Assembly: GCF_014297575.1 (NCBI RefSeq)
Contig: NZ_CP060412.1
Coordinates: forward strand, 1,612,001 to 1,676,000
DNA length: 64,000 nt
Direction: 5' to 3'
Source: Dyella telluris
Lineage (GTDB): Bacteria > Pseudomonadota > Gammaproteobacteria > Xanthomonadales > Rhodanobacteraceae
The stretch's first letter is position 1. Each line of letters begins with the position of its first letter. The position numbers and the translations under genes were made by a program. Under the pieces are notes generated by a model. It had not been told where the DNA came from. It saw nothing but the letters and a program-made list of their open reading frames with translations, and did not search any database. Shown piece by piece: positions 39,111 to 47,814 of the stretch.

Positions 39111-39427
39111 TGTCCGATACCGTGCTGCTCTGCTATTGCACCTGCCCCGATGTCGCCAGCGCGCAGAAACTGGCCGAAGCGCTGGTGGGCGAACGCCTGG
39201 CCGCCTGCGTGAACCGCATTCCTACTGTCGCCTCCACCTATCGCTGGAAAGGCGAGGTCGTGACCGACAGCGAGGAGCTGCTGCTGATCAAGACCACCGC
39301 CGCGCGCTTCCCCGCGCTGAAAGAGCGACTGGTGGCCCTGCATCCGTACGAGTTGCCGGAGCTGATCGCCGTGCCGGTGGCCGAGGGACATCGGCCCTAT
39401 CTGGACTGGGTGCGCGATCCGGGCTGA
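39110..39427 (+). CDS. cutA: Divalent cation tolerance protein CutA
   Basis: This protein has 105 residues and forms a trimeric PII-like fold. The signature region RLAACVNRIPTVASTYRWKGEV is broken only by conservative changes, and it is followed by ELLLIKTTAARFPAL and HPYELPELIAVPV. CutA is linked to copper tolerance in E. coli, but its real role is unclear. The start overlaps the aldolase stop. The last 31 bases overlap the end of the convergent cupin gene on the other strand. Confidence 0.95.
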   Translation: MSDTVLLCYCTCPDVASAQKLAEALVGERLAACVNRIPTVASTYRWKGEVVTDSEELLLIKTTAARFPALKERLVALHPYELPELIAVPVAEGHRPYLDWVRDPG

Positions 39428-39795
39428 GCAGGCGGCGCGCCCACGAACACGACCAGGAAGGTCGCCGGTTCGCTGCGGCTGGCGTTGGCACTGACCTGAT
39501 GATGCGCGCCCGCCGGCTCGAACCAGCTTTCGCCGGGCGCGTAGACGCGCAAGGGCTGGCCTTCCACCTGGCTGCGCACATGGCCTTGCAGCACGTAGAC
39601 GTAGGCATCGCGGTCATGCGAATGCGGCTTCGACGCCTCGCCCGGCGCATAGGTCACGCGCAGGGCTTGCAGCGACTGCCCGGGTGCACGGGTCAGCGCT
39701 GCCGTGAGCAGTGACTCGTCCTGCGTCGCCATCGCCGGCACGATCACGCCCATCATCATCAGCCAGGCAAGCACACGGGCGGAGCGCATGATCAT
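39397..39795 (-). CDS. Secreted cupin domain protein
   Basis: The protein has 132 residues. A signal peptide (about 1-24, ending PAMA-TQ) precedes a single small cupin barrel with the metal-binding histidines in GEASKPHSHDRDAYVYVLQG and FEPAGAHHQVSANAS. The start overlaps the stop of the tandem-redoxin gene by four bases, so the two form a coupled unit. Its 3' end overlaps that of cutA by 31 bases in opposite orientation. Function unknown; a periplasmic metal- or thiol-linked role is inferred from the partner. Confidence 0.85.
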   Translation of the reverse strand: MIMRSARVLAWLMMMGVIVPAMATQDESLLTAALTRAPGQSLQALRVTYAPGEASKPHSHDRDAYVYVLQGHVRSQVEGQPLRVYAPGESWFEPAGAHHQVSANASRSEPATFLVVFVGAPPAQPGSRTQSR

Positions 39796-40811
39796 CGCAC
39801 CGTCACCGCGGCCGATGCCGGCAGCGCGGCATCGACATCCTCGCTACGGCGCAGCACCTTGCCCTGTGCATCCAGCACGATCACGGTGGGCACGTGCATC
39901 ACGCGGAAGCGCCGGAACAGGGCGCCCGACGCGTCCAGCGCCAGCGGCACGGCGACATGGTGCTCGCGCTGGTAGTCGGCCAGTTCATCGCGAGTCGCCC
40001 ACAGGCCCGAGGCGATACCAAGCCAGCGTGCATGGTTGTCACGCGCCAGTACCTCGGCGCGTTCGCGTGCCGTGCGGCAGCCCTGCGCCATCGCCGGGCG
40101 ACTTTTCGCCAGGTACGACTCGCACCACGGCGACAGAAACATCAGCACGGTCGGCTGTCCCGGCGTGGCGCCGAAAGCGGGCAGCGACTTGCCGTCCAGC
40201 GTATGCACGTCGAACGCGGGCACGCGGTCGCCGACGTCGTAATGCGGTTCGTCCTTCGGTACGGCAGCCACGGCGGCAACCGGGGCCGGCGAGCTGCTGC
40301 GAGCCTGCGCCAACGCGGCATCCAGCCTGGCATTGGCCTCGTGGCCCACGTAGAGGATGCGGCCGTCGCGACCGATCACCACATGCTGCGGCGTCACGCG
40401 CAGATGGAAGGCTTCGCCCAGCGAGCCATCGTCGAACACCATGGGCATGCCGAGCCCCAGTTCCTTCTGCACTTTTCGCACTTCCTCGACGCTGTCGTCA
40501 AAGCCCACGTCGATGCCGATCACGACCAGATCGGGGCCCGCTTCTTCAAAGGCATGCTCGAAGTGCGGCATCTGCTGCCGGCAGGGCACGCACCAGGTGG
40601 CCCAGAACTTCAGATAGACGGCTTTCTTGCCGACCAGCGCAGCGAGGTCGATGGCCTGGCCGTCGATGGTCTTGAGCACCAGGCGTGGCGCGGGTTGGCC
40701 GATCAGGCTGCGTCCTGCCGATTCGGCGCGTGACTGGCCGGACTCGGACGCATGCACGAACGCGCAGGACAACAGCAGGCAGAACAGGACGAGGTAACGC
40801 ACGGCGAGCAT
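39792..40811 (-). CDS. Periplasmic tandem thioredoxin-fold protein (TlpA/redoxin-like)
   Basis: The protein has 339 residues from the ATG at 40811. A signal peptide (about 1-22) is followed by two thioredoxin-like domains. The first (about 36-165) has the active site FWATWCVPCRQQMP. The second (about 190-335) has SPWCESYLAKSRP in the same place, so one cysteine of the pair is lost. A Pro/Ala-rich linker separates them. It should act as a periplasmic thiol-disulfide or peroxide-type enzyme; the degenerate second domain may bind the partner. It is translated together with the cupin. Confidence 0.87.
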   Translation of the reverse strand: MLAVRYLVLFCLLLSCAFVHASESGQSRAESAGRSLIGQPAPRLVLKTIDGQAIDLAALVGKKAVYLKFWATWCVPCRQQMPHFEHAFEEAGPDLVVIGIDVGFDDSVEEVRKVQKELGLGMPMVFDDGSLGEAFHLRVTPQHVVIGRDGRILYVGHEANARLDAALAQARSSSPAPVAAVAAVPKDEPHYDVGDRVPAFDVHTLDGKSLPAFGATPGQPTVLMFLSPWCESYLAKSRPAMAQGCRTARERAEVLARDNHARWLGIASGLWATRDELADYQREHHVAVPLALDASGALFRRFRVMHVPTVIVLDAQGKVLRRSEDVDAALPASAAVTVR

Positions 40812-40893
40812 CCTTGGCTGGGAGGCCTCGCATACTCCTCGCCGATGCCGTGGCCGGACAGATCCAGTTCGGGCGGAAACGAGGGAACCAGCG

Positions 40894-42342
40894 TCAGCGC
40901 GGACGATACGCCTCGAGCAGGTCGGCCAGCAGGCGCGCCACTTCATCCATGCGCGTGGCCGGCACGCTCCCCAGGCCGAACACCAGGCCGTTGGGCGTGG
41001 TTTGGCCGACGGCATACTCACTCAGCGCTTCGATGCGCACATCCTTCGCAACGGCATCGCGCACGAGCTGGCTCGCGTCCACTGGCCACACCAGTTCCGC
41101 GGCGATGTGCAGCCCCGCATCCGAGGCCAGCGGCCGCAACGCCTCGACTGCATGACGGGCCAAGCCTTCGAGCAAGGCATCGCGACGCTCCGCATAAATA
41201 CGCCGCATCTTCCGCACGTGTCGCGCGAGGTGACCTTCGGCAATGAACAGGGCCAGCGTGTCCTGTGCCAGCAGATCGCTATGCCGGTCCGCCAGCTGGC
41301 GCACGCTGCCCAGCGCGGCCATGGCCCACGCTGGCGCCACCACGTAGCCCAGGCGCAGCGACGGGAACAGACTCTTGGAGAACGTGCCGACGTAGAACAC
41401 CGTGCCTTCGCGATCCAGCGTCTGCAGCGCATCCAGTGGCCGCTCGCCGTAACGGAATTCGCCGTCGTAGTCGTCCTCCACGATCACCGCACCCTGTCGC
41501 CGCGCGAAGTCGAGCAGGGCCGCGCGGCGCGCCGGGGTCATCGCCATGCCAGCAGGAAACTGGTGCGACGGAGTCACGTAGACCACGCGGGCCTCCGGCG
41601 GAATCCGCTCGACGATCAGGCCCTCCTCGTCAATGGGTACTGGCACCACGCGGGCGCCGGCCGCTTCAAAGGCGGCGCGCAGGGGCGGATAGCCGGGGTC
41701 TTCCACTGCCACGATGGTCTGCCCCGGCGTCACCAGGATGCGCGCCAACAGATCGAAGGCCTGCTGCGCACCGCCCGTCACCATGATGTCGGCCGCGCTG
41801 CAGCTCACCGCGCGGGTGAACGAGACATGCCCGGCAATGGCTTCACGCAGCGCCAGGCGACCTTCGGCAGCGTCATAGGCCGACATGTCCCGGCTGAGCG
41901 CGCGCAGCGCACGAGCCGACAGCTTGCGCCACGCCTCGAACGGAAAACGGGAGATGTCCGGCAGCCCCACGCGCAGGTCGTAACGCGTGGGCGGCAAGGC
42001 ATTCATGGGGGTCGACATGCGTGCATCGCGCCACCGCGGCTGAAGGCGCATCTCGGCGGCCCCCGTGACGCGGGGCGTGCTGGCCTGGCCAGAGCCGACG
42101 TGTGCCACCACATAGCCTGCGCCTTGCCGCGACACCACATAGCCCTCGCTGAGCAGCAGGTCATAGGCCGCCACCACGGTGTTGCGCGATACGCCCAGCG
42201 AGGTGGCCAGGGCGCGAGTCGAAGGCAGAGTCTGGCCGGCACGCAGCCGTCCATCCAGAATGGCTGCCCGCAGCTGGGCGTGCAGCGCCTGCAGCCGGCC
42301 GCGCACGGGTATATCCAGCGGAAAGGCCAGGGGTTGGTCCAT
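40894..42342 (-). CDS. MocR/PdxR-type regulator (GntR HTH fused to aminotransferase)
   Basis: The protein has 482 residues from the ATG at 42342. The winged GntR helix-turn-helix (about 10-80, GQTLPSTRALATSLGVSRNTVVAAYDLLLSEGYV) is joined to a fold-type I aminotransferase domain. Its PLP lysine lies in GTFSKSLFPSLRLGYVV, and it has VEDDYDGEFRY. Such proteins use PLP or a PLP adduct as signal and rarely catalyse. It is divergent from the glutathione transferase gene over 109 bases, with a dyad between them, and probably controls it or an amine/vitamin B6 gene elsewhere. Confidence 0.93.
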   Translation of the reverse strand: MDQPLAFPLDIPVRGRLQALHAQLRAAILDGRLRAGQTLPSTRALATSLGVSRNTVVAAYDLLLSEGYVVSRQGAGYVVAHVGSGQASTPRVTGAAEMRLQPRWRDARMSTPMNALPPTRYDLRVGLPDISRFPFEAWRKLSARALRALSRDMSAYDAAEGRLALREAIAGHVSFTRAVSCSAADIMVTGGAQQAFDLLARILVTPGQTIVAVEDPGYPPLRAAFEAAGARVVPVPIDEEGLIVERIPPEARVVYVTPSHQFPAGMAMTPARRAALLDFARRQGAVIVEDDYDGEFRYGERPLDALQTLDREGTVFYVGTFSKSLFPSLRLGYVVAPAWAMAALGSVRQLADRHSDLLAQDTLALFIAEGHLARHVRKMRRIYAERRDALLEGLARHAVEALRPLASDAGLHIAAELVWPVDASQLVRDAVAKDVRIEALSEYAVGQTTPNGLVFGLGSVPATRMDEVARLLADLLEAYRPR

Positions 42343-42362
42343 GCGGGCGCCCGAGTGGTTTG

Positions 42363-42409
42363 ACTGGTCCGAAAGAATTCCCCTGATCTGGATCTTTTTC
42401 AAGACCAGT
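42363..42409. promoter_or_regulatory. Widely spaced dyad between mocR and GST genes
   Basis: ACTGGTC (42363-42369) and GACCAGT (42403-42409) are exact inverted heptamers whose centres are 40 bases apart, about four helical turns. They lie in the divergent promoter region. MocR regulators bind spaced half sites, so this is a reasonable candidate operator. Confidence 0.4.
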
Positions 42410-42451
42410 GAAACCCCGAGACTGCGTCCATCACTTCAGCGGAGCCCCGCC

Positions 42452-43150
42452 ATGATCGAGCTGTATTTCGCCGCCACGCCCAACGGACTGAAGCTCAAGC
42501 TGTTTCTTGAAGAAGCCGGCCTGCCCTACTTCATCACCCCGGTCAGCCTGGGCAAGGGCGAGCAGTTCAAGCCCGAATTCCTGGCCATTTCGCCGAACAA
42601 CAAGATTCCCGCCATCGTCGACCACGCTCCCGCCGGTGGCGGCGCGCCGCAGGCGGTGTTCGAGTCGGGCGCGATCCTGCTGTACCTCGCCGAAAAGATT
42701 GGCCAGTTCATTCCCAGGGACACTTCCGGCCGCGTGGAAGTACTGGAGTGGCTGTTCTGGCAGGTCTCCGGGCTGGGCCCCATGGCAGGCCAGATCGGAC
42801 ACTTCAATGTGTATGCGCCGGAGAAGGTGCCCTACGCCATCGACCGCTATACCCGCGAAGTGGCCCGCCTGTACGGGGTGCTCAACCGTCGGCTGGCCGG
42901 CCGCGAGTTCATCGCGGGTGAGTTTTCCATTGCCGATATCGCCTGCTATCCGTGGATCGTGCCCCATGCGGCGCATGGCCAGGATCTGGCCGACTTCCCG
43001 AATCTGGAGCGCTGGTTCATCGCCATGTCGCAGCGCCCGGCCACCTTGCGCACCTATGAGGGCGTGGAGAACGCGTACCAGCCCAAGCAGGCGCTGTCCG
43101 AAGAAGAACGTCGCGTGCTGTTCGGCCAGGGAGCGAAACCCAGGGCATGA
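42452..43150 (+). CDS. Glutathione S-transferase family protein (YfcG/GstB-like)
   Basis: The protein has 232 residues. The N-terminal thioredoxin-like domain (IELYFAATPNGLKLKLFLEEAG, SPNNKIPAIVD, FESGAILLYLAEK) binds glutathione. The C-terminal helical domain has FSIADIACYPWI and WFIAMSQRPA. The group that starts YFAATPNGxK includes E. coli YfcG, a disulfide-bond reductase. It is probably a cytoplasmic thiol enzyme used in detoxification, perhaps under control of the divergent MocR protein. Confidence 0.92.
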   Translation: MIELYFAATPNGLKLKLFLEEAGLPYFITPVSLGKGEQFKPEFLAISPNNKIPAIVDHAPAGGGAPQAVFESGAILLYLAEKIGQFIPRDTSGRVEVLEWLFWQVSGLGPMAGQIGHFNVYAPEKVPYAIDRYTREVARLYGVLNRRLAGREFIAGEFSIADIACYPWIVPHAAHGQDLADFPNLERWFIAMSQRPATLRTYEGVENAYQPKQALSEEERRVLFGQGAKPRA

Positions 43151-43231
43151 CCTGCGCAAAGGTGCAGTCTGCTGACAGGTTCTGACACCATGGGCGGCTA
43201 GCCTTCCATAGAGACAGCTACCTCACACCTT

Positions 43232-43357
43232 CGTCATCCCTGCGAAAGCAGGGATCCAGCGACTTTTCCATGTGCCCGCAAGACGTGGAGAACCAAGGCA
43301 CTGGATGACCAGCCCTTCGGCTGTTGAAAAGTGCCTCCTGCCTTCGCAGGGATGACG
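43232..43357. repeat. CGTCATCCC-type composite repeat
   Basis: The left part repeats the 20267 arm (CGTCATCCCTGCG followed by AAAGCAGGGATCCAG). The right part, 43299-43357, is a 59-base module that recurs at 55526-55584 with about 88% identity. It ends CAGGGATGACG, the reverse complement of the left end. It lies directly before the DMT transporter gene and may contribute its leader. Confidence 0.85.
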
Positions 43358-43377
43358 AGCAATAAGCGAAAACCACC

Positions 43378-44292
43378 ATGAAAACCTCCGACATCACCGC
43401 ACTGCTGTTGCTGGGAGCCATCTGGGGCGCCTCGTTCCTGTTCATGCGCATGGGCGCGGATGAATTCGGCGGCATGGCGCTGGCAGGCATGCGCGCCATT
43501 GGCGCGGCGATCTGCTCCATTCCCCTGCTGACGCGCACGCGACTGGTGGAGATGCGCACGCACTGGCGTGACATCGCCATCGTCGGCATCGCCAACTCCG
43601 CCCTGCCGTTCGTGCTGTTCTCCTATGCGGCGACCAGCCTGCCGGCGGGTGTCTCGGCCATTTCCGATGCCATCGCCCCGCTGCTGGTGGCGCTCTCGGG
43701 CTGGATGCTGCTGGGCGAGAAGCTGAGCCCCACGCAGGCCAGCGGCCTGGTGGTCGGTTTCACCGGCGTGGTGTGGCTGGTGGCCGGCACCGTGGGTTTC
43801 AGCGGTGGCGCGCACGCCACCGGCTGGGCCATGGCCGCGTGCCTGGGCGCCAATGTCTGCTACGCCTTCGGCGCCCACTACAGCCACCGCCGCCTGCGCA
43901 GCGGCGTCACGCCGCTCAGCGTGGCCACCGGCAGCCAGCTGGCCGCTGCGTTGTTGCTGCTGCCCCTTACGGTATGGATGTGGCCCACCCACACGCCGGG
44001 CTGGACGTCGTGGCTGGCCGTGCTGGGCCTGGCGGCCCTCTGCACCTCGCTCGCCTACGTGCTGTTCTACAGCCTGATGGCCCGCGTCGGCGCCTCGCGC
44101 AGCATGGTGGTGATGTTCCTGATCCCGGTGTTCGGCGTGGCGTGGGGCCTGCTGTTCCTGCACGAGCCGGTGACGCTGGCCATGGCGGGTGGCTGCGTGG
44201 TGATCCTGCTGGGCGTGGCGCTGACCACCGGCCTGCTGCCCCCGCGTAACCGAGAGGCCGCGTTGAACGAAGTAGTGACGGAACGCGCCTGA
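43378..44292 (+). CDS. DMT superfamily transporter (EamA), ten helices
   Basis: The protein has 304 residues with ten hydrophobic helices and two EamA repeats. The first starts LLLLGAIWGASFLFMRMGADEFGG, and the second spans about 150-290 with SLAYVLFYSLMARVGASRS. RhaT/YdcZ-like members export metabolites or amino acids. The ribosome binding site is weak, and the gene begins 20 bases after a palindromic repeat. The substrate is unknown. Confidence 0.9.
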   Translation: MKTSDITALLLLGAIWGASFLFMRMGADEFGGMALAGMRAIGAAICSIPLLTRTRLVEMRTHWRDIAIVGIANSALPFVLFSYAATSLPAGVSAISDAIAPLLVALSGWMLLGEKLSPTQASGLVVGFTGVVWLVAGTVGFSGGAHATGWAMAACLGANVCYAFGAHYSHRRLRSGVTPLSVATGSQLAAALLLLPLTVWMWPTHTPGWTSWLAVLGLAALCTSLAYVLFYSLMARVGASRSMVVMFLIPVFGVAWGLLFLHEPVTLAMAGGCVVILLGVALTTGLLPPRNREAALNEVVTERA

Positions 44293-44391
44293 TTCACGGT
44301 GGTCTCTTTCCGGCCAGCCTGAATCACCGGGCTGCGTCATAATCCCGGTTCGCCTGTGCCACGGCGCGGACCTCTCCCTGCTGGAGCCGCA

Positions 44392-46584
44392 ATGCGTCTG
44401 ATCCATCCCGGCCGGTTGGCCGCTCGTTTCCTGACCCTGCTCTGCCTGCTGATGGGCACGCTGCCCGCGCTGGCGCAGGACGATCTCGACGGCCTGCTGC
44501 CGGTCACCGAGGCGTACAAGCTGACCGCCGATGCCTCCACGCCCGGCGTGGTGAAGCTGCACTGGACCATCGCGCCCGACTATTACCTCTACCGCGGCCG
44601 CATGAAGTTCAAGGCGGCCGATGGCGTGACCCTGGGCGAGGCGCAGCTGCCGGACGGCGAGAAGCACCACGACGAATACCTCGGCGACGTGGAGACCTAT
44701 CACCACAGCGTCGATGCCACCGTCCCCTATACCGTTGCGGCCGGCAGCACCGAGCTGAAGCTCAGCGTGCAATACCAGGGCTGCCACGAGGTGACGCCCA
44801 AGATCTGCTACCCGCCGCATACCGAACAGCTGACCCTGCCGGTGCCCGCCGGTGCCGGCCCGGCCGCTGGCGGAGGCGACGCACTGGGCGCGGCGCTGGG
44901 CAAGCTCGGCTCCACCCGCGGCGCCAGTGACGGCGCGGCTTTGCCGGCGGAACAGGCGTTCCATCTGGAAGCCATCGCCAAGGATCGCCAGCACCTGCTG
45001 CTGCGCTGGACCATGCCCAAGGGCTATTACCTGTATCGCGACCAGACCGCGCTGAAGCTCAAGGACGCCAAGGGCCTCTCGCTGGCCAAGCCCGAATGGC
45101 CGGCTGGCGTCGAACACGACGATGCGCACTTCGGCAAGACCACGGTGTTCTTCGATCAGGTGGAACTGCCCGTCGCCATCCAGGGCGATACCGCCAGCCT
45201 GAAAACGGTGAATCTGGAAGCCAGCTTCCAGGGCTGCCTGGACGGCGGCATCTGCTACCCGCTGATGACCCGCGCGCTGTCCATCGATCTGGCCGGCGCC
45301 GCGCCGACCAGTGGCACTGCAGCCGAGCCCGCGCCGGAAATGCCGCCTGCACGCTCCACCGAAGTGGGCCTGGGCATCGCCCTGTTGTATGCGCTGTTTG
45401 GTGGCCTGATCCTCAACCTGATGCCCTGCGTGCTGCCGGTGCTGTCGATCAAGGTGGTATCGGTGATCGAGAGCGGCGAGAGTCCCGCGCGCCGCCGCAG
45501 CCACGCGCTGACCTATAGCGCCGGCGTGCTGACCAGCTTCGTGGTGCTCGGTGCCGCCGTGGTGGCGCTCGCCAAGGCTTGGGGCGCGCAGCTGCAATAC
45601 CCGCTGCTGGTCGCCGCACTGGCGCTGGTGATGCTGACGGCCGGCCTGTGGATGTCCGGCGTGGTGCAGTTCGGCGGTTCGCTGGGCAACGTCGGCAGCT
45701 CGCTGGCGAGCCAGAAAGGCTGGCGCGGCGATTTCTTCGTCGGCGTGCTCGCCGTGGTGGTCGCCAGTCCGTGCACCGGCCCGTTCATGGGCCCGGCGCT
45801 GGGTTTTGCGTTCGCCGCGCCGGCTGCACAGGCCATGCTCGTGTTCTTCACGCTGGGACTGGGCCTGTGCCTGCCATTCCTCCTGATCGGCTTCGTCCCC
45901 GCGCTGGCCCGCCTGCTGCCTCGGCCGGGCGCGTGGATGGAAACGCTCAAGCAGGTGCTGGCCTTCCCCATGTACCTGGCGGCCGTCTGGCTGGCCTGGG
46001 TGCTCGCCAACCAGCGCGGTCCGGACGCCGTGGGTCTGCTGCTGGTGGCTGCCGTGCTGCTGGCGATGACCCTGTGGTGGTTCGAGAAGAGCCGCTGGAG
46101 CAGTGGCGCCAAGCGTTCGCTGGTGGTCGTGCTGGCTTTGCTTACCGTGATTCCGCTCTATGCCCTTGTGCGCCTGCCGACCGCCGCGCCGGCCAGCGCG
46201 GGCGCTGTCACCGCCAACGGCACGGTGGCCTTTACCCCGGCCAGGCTGGCGGAACTGCGCAAGGCCGGCACGCCGGTGTTCGTGGATATGACCGCCGACT
46301 GGTGCGTCACCTGCAAGGCCAACGAGCACGCCGTGCTCGACACGGACGCCTTCCGTGACCTGCTGAAGAAGACCGGCGCTGTCTATATGAAGGGCGACTG
46401 GACCAATGAGGACCCCGCCATCACCGCTTTCCTGCAGGAATACCACTCGCCCGGCGTACCGCTCTACGTGGTGTTTCCCAAGGACGGTGGCACCGGCAAC
46501 CGCCTGCCGACCGTGCTCACCTCCTCGCTGGTGGAAGACGCCCTGACCAAGGCGGCAGGCACCCCGGTCGCGACCAACCCATGA
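44392..46584 (+). CDS. dsbD: Thiol:disulfide interchange protein DsbD with two N-terminal domains
   Basis: The protein has 730 residues from the ATG at 44392, with GGAG before it. DsbD carries electrons from cytoplasmic thioredoxin to periplasmic isomerases. A signal peptide precedes two tandem nDsbD-like domains: the first has C131 and C139, the second the classic pair C282 and C288 (GCLDGGICYP). The eight-helix transmembrane domain has C346 (MPCVLP) and C461 (SPCTGP). The C-terminal thioredoxin domain has C638-VT-C641. E. coli has a single N-terminal domain, so the duplication is a difference. tlpA overlaps its stop. Confidence 0.96.
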   Translation: MRLIHPGRLAARFLTLLCLLMGTLPALAQDDLDGLLPVTEAYKLTADASTPGVVKLHWTIAPDYYLYRGRMKFKAADGVTLGEAQLPDGEKHHDEYLGDVETYHHSVDATVPYTVAAGSTELKLSVQYQGCHEVTPKICYPPHTEQLTLPVPAGAGPAAGGGDALGAALGKLGSTRGASDGAALPAEQAFHLEAIAKDRQHLLLRWTMPKGYYLYRDQTALKLKDAKGLSLAKPEWPAGVEHDDAHFGKTTVFFDQVELPVAIQGDTASLKTVNLEASFQGCLDGGICYPLMTRALSIDLAGAAPTSGTAAEPAPEMPPARSTEVGLGIALLYALFGGLILNLMPCVLPVLSIKVVSVIESGESPARRRSHALTYSAGVLTSFVVLGAAVVALAKAWGAQLQYPLLVAALALVMLTAGLWMSGVVQFGGSLGNVGSSLASQKGWRGDFFVGVLAVVVASPCTGPFMGPALGFAFAAPAAQAMLVFFTLGLGLCLPFLLIGFVPALARLLPRPGAWMETLKQVLAFPMYLAAVWLAWVLANQRGPDAVGLLLVAAVLLAMTLWWFEKSRWSSGAKRSLVVVLALLTVIPLYALVRLPTAAPASAGAVTANGTVAFTPARLAELRKAGTPVFVDMTADWCVTCKANEHAVLDTDAFRDLLKKTGAVYMKGDWTNEDPAITAFLQEYHSPGVPLYVVFPKDGGTGNRLPTVLTSSLVEDALTKAAGTPVATNP

Positions 46585-47135
46585 TGAGCCGCAGCAACTG
46601 GTTCATCCTTGGCGCCGCCGTGCTGGCGGCCGGCCTCGGCGGCTGGCTGCAGCACGCCAGCCAGCGCGCCCGCGCGCCGGAAGGCGTGCATGTCGCCGAA
46701 AAGGACGACATCGTCCCCGATCTGGCGCTCGCCGGGCTGGACGGCAAGGAGCATCGCCTGTCCGAGTATCGGGGCCGCCGGGTGCTGCTCAATTTCTGGG
46801 CCACCTGGTGCGGCCCGTGCCTGAGGGAAATGCCCGCCCTGATGCAGGCACAGGCAAACGTCGCCGAAAAGGCCGGCAAGAACGGCCCTCTCATCGTCGG
46901 CATCGCCATGGACGACGCGCCCAAGGTGCGCGCCTTCCTCGCCCTCCATCCGCTCAACTACCCGGTGCTTATGGGCAGCATCGACGCGCCCAGCACCTCG
47001 CTTCGGCTGGGGAACGTCGGCGAAGTGCTGCCATACAGCGTGCTTCTGGATGAAAACGGCCGCGTGCTGTTCAGCCGGCGCGGGCCGCTGGACGCCGACG
47101 ACCTCAAGGCATGGGCCACGCCAACCGCGCCGTGA
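46581..47135 (+). CDS. TlpA family thiol:disulfide oxidoreductase
   Basis: The protein has 184 residues with an N-terminal membrane anchor (about 7-24). The thioredoxin fold has active site FWATWCGPCLREMPAL (CGPC), and later the cis-proline region LPYSVLLDENG. Its ATG overlaps the dsbD stop (ATGA), so it is made together with DsbD, which can keep it reduced. It probably reduces cytochrome c apoproteins or other periplasmic thiols. Confidence 0.93.
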   Translation: MMSRSNWFILGAAVLAAGLGGWLQHASQRARAPEGVHVAEKDDIVPDLALAGLDGKEHRLSEYRGRRVLLNFWATWCGPCLREMPALMQAQANVAEKAGKNGPLIVGIAMDDAPKVRAFLALHPLNYPVLMGSIDAPSTSLRLGNVGEVLPYSVLLDENGRVLFSRRGPLDADDLKAWATPTAP

Positions 47136-47286
47136 CGCGGTTTTGGCCACCCATACGTCGGCGGATGGTTAAACGTTAACTTCTCCTTCAAACATCGCCG
47201 AACTGCGCCGAACTGGACAACATCCGCCGGGGCGCGCACACTCCGCGCCGGACGCCGGCACCGCCGGCTCATTCCAAGGTAGCGGC

Positions 47287-47745
47287 GTGGCGAAGATCCT
47301 GGTCCTGCACGGACCCAATCTCAATCTGCTGGGAAGCCGCGAGCCGGAGGTATACGGCCGCGACACGCTGGCCGATATCGACGCCCTGCTGGTCCAGCGT
47401 GCCCAGGCCGCCGGACATGAGCTGGAGTCGCTGCAGTCGAACGCCGAGCACGTGCTGATCGACCGCATCCACCAGGCCCGCCTGGATGGCACGGCGATCA
47501 TCCTGATCAACCCGGGTGCCTTCACCCACACCAGCATTGCCCTGCGCGACGCGCTGGCAGGCGTGGCGATTCCCTTCATCGAGCTGCACCTGTCCAACGT
47601 GCATGCGCGTGAGGCGTTCCGCCGGCACTCCTATCTCTCGGACATCGCCGTGGGCGTGATCTGCGGCTTTGGCGCAGACAGCTACCGGCTGGCACTGGAT
47701 GCCGCCCTGACCCGGCTGGACCGCGCTGGCGCGTCCGCCTCCTGA
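47287..47745 (+). CDS. aroQ: 3-dehydroquinate dehydratase, type II
   Basis: AroQ removes water from 3-dehydroquinate in the shikimate pathway; the type II enzyme is a dodecamer. The 152 residues start at a GTG preceded by AAGG. The signature [19 protein letters not shown] contains the catalytic tyrosine, [11 protein letters not shown] follows, and the catalytic histidine lies in [14 protein letters not shown]. accB follows after 69 bases, the usual aroQ-accB-accC order in gammaproteobacteria. Confidence 0.97.
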   Translation: MAKILVLHGPNLNLLGSREPEVYGRDTLADIDALLVQRAQAAGHELESLQSNAEHVLIDRIHQARLDGTAIILINPGAFTHTSIALRDALAGVAIPFIELHLSNVHAREAFRRHSYLSDIAVGVICGFGADSYRLALDAALTRLDRAGASAS

Positions 47746-47814
47746 ATCACGGGCCCTTTGCCCCCACTTTCCATATCCGGCCGTTGCGACGGCCTCAACG
47801 AAAAGGTTTGAAAC

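Noticed and set aside
43234..46446. Open frame of 1070 codons on the minus strand opposite the DMT transporter and dsbD
   Set aside because: It is the antisense of two clear genes. High third-position GC removes stop codons on the opposite strand; the translation is His/Gln/Arg-rich without any family.
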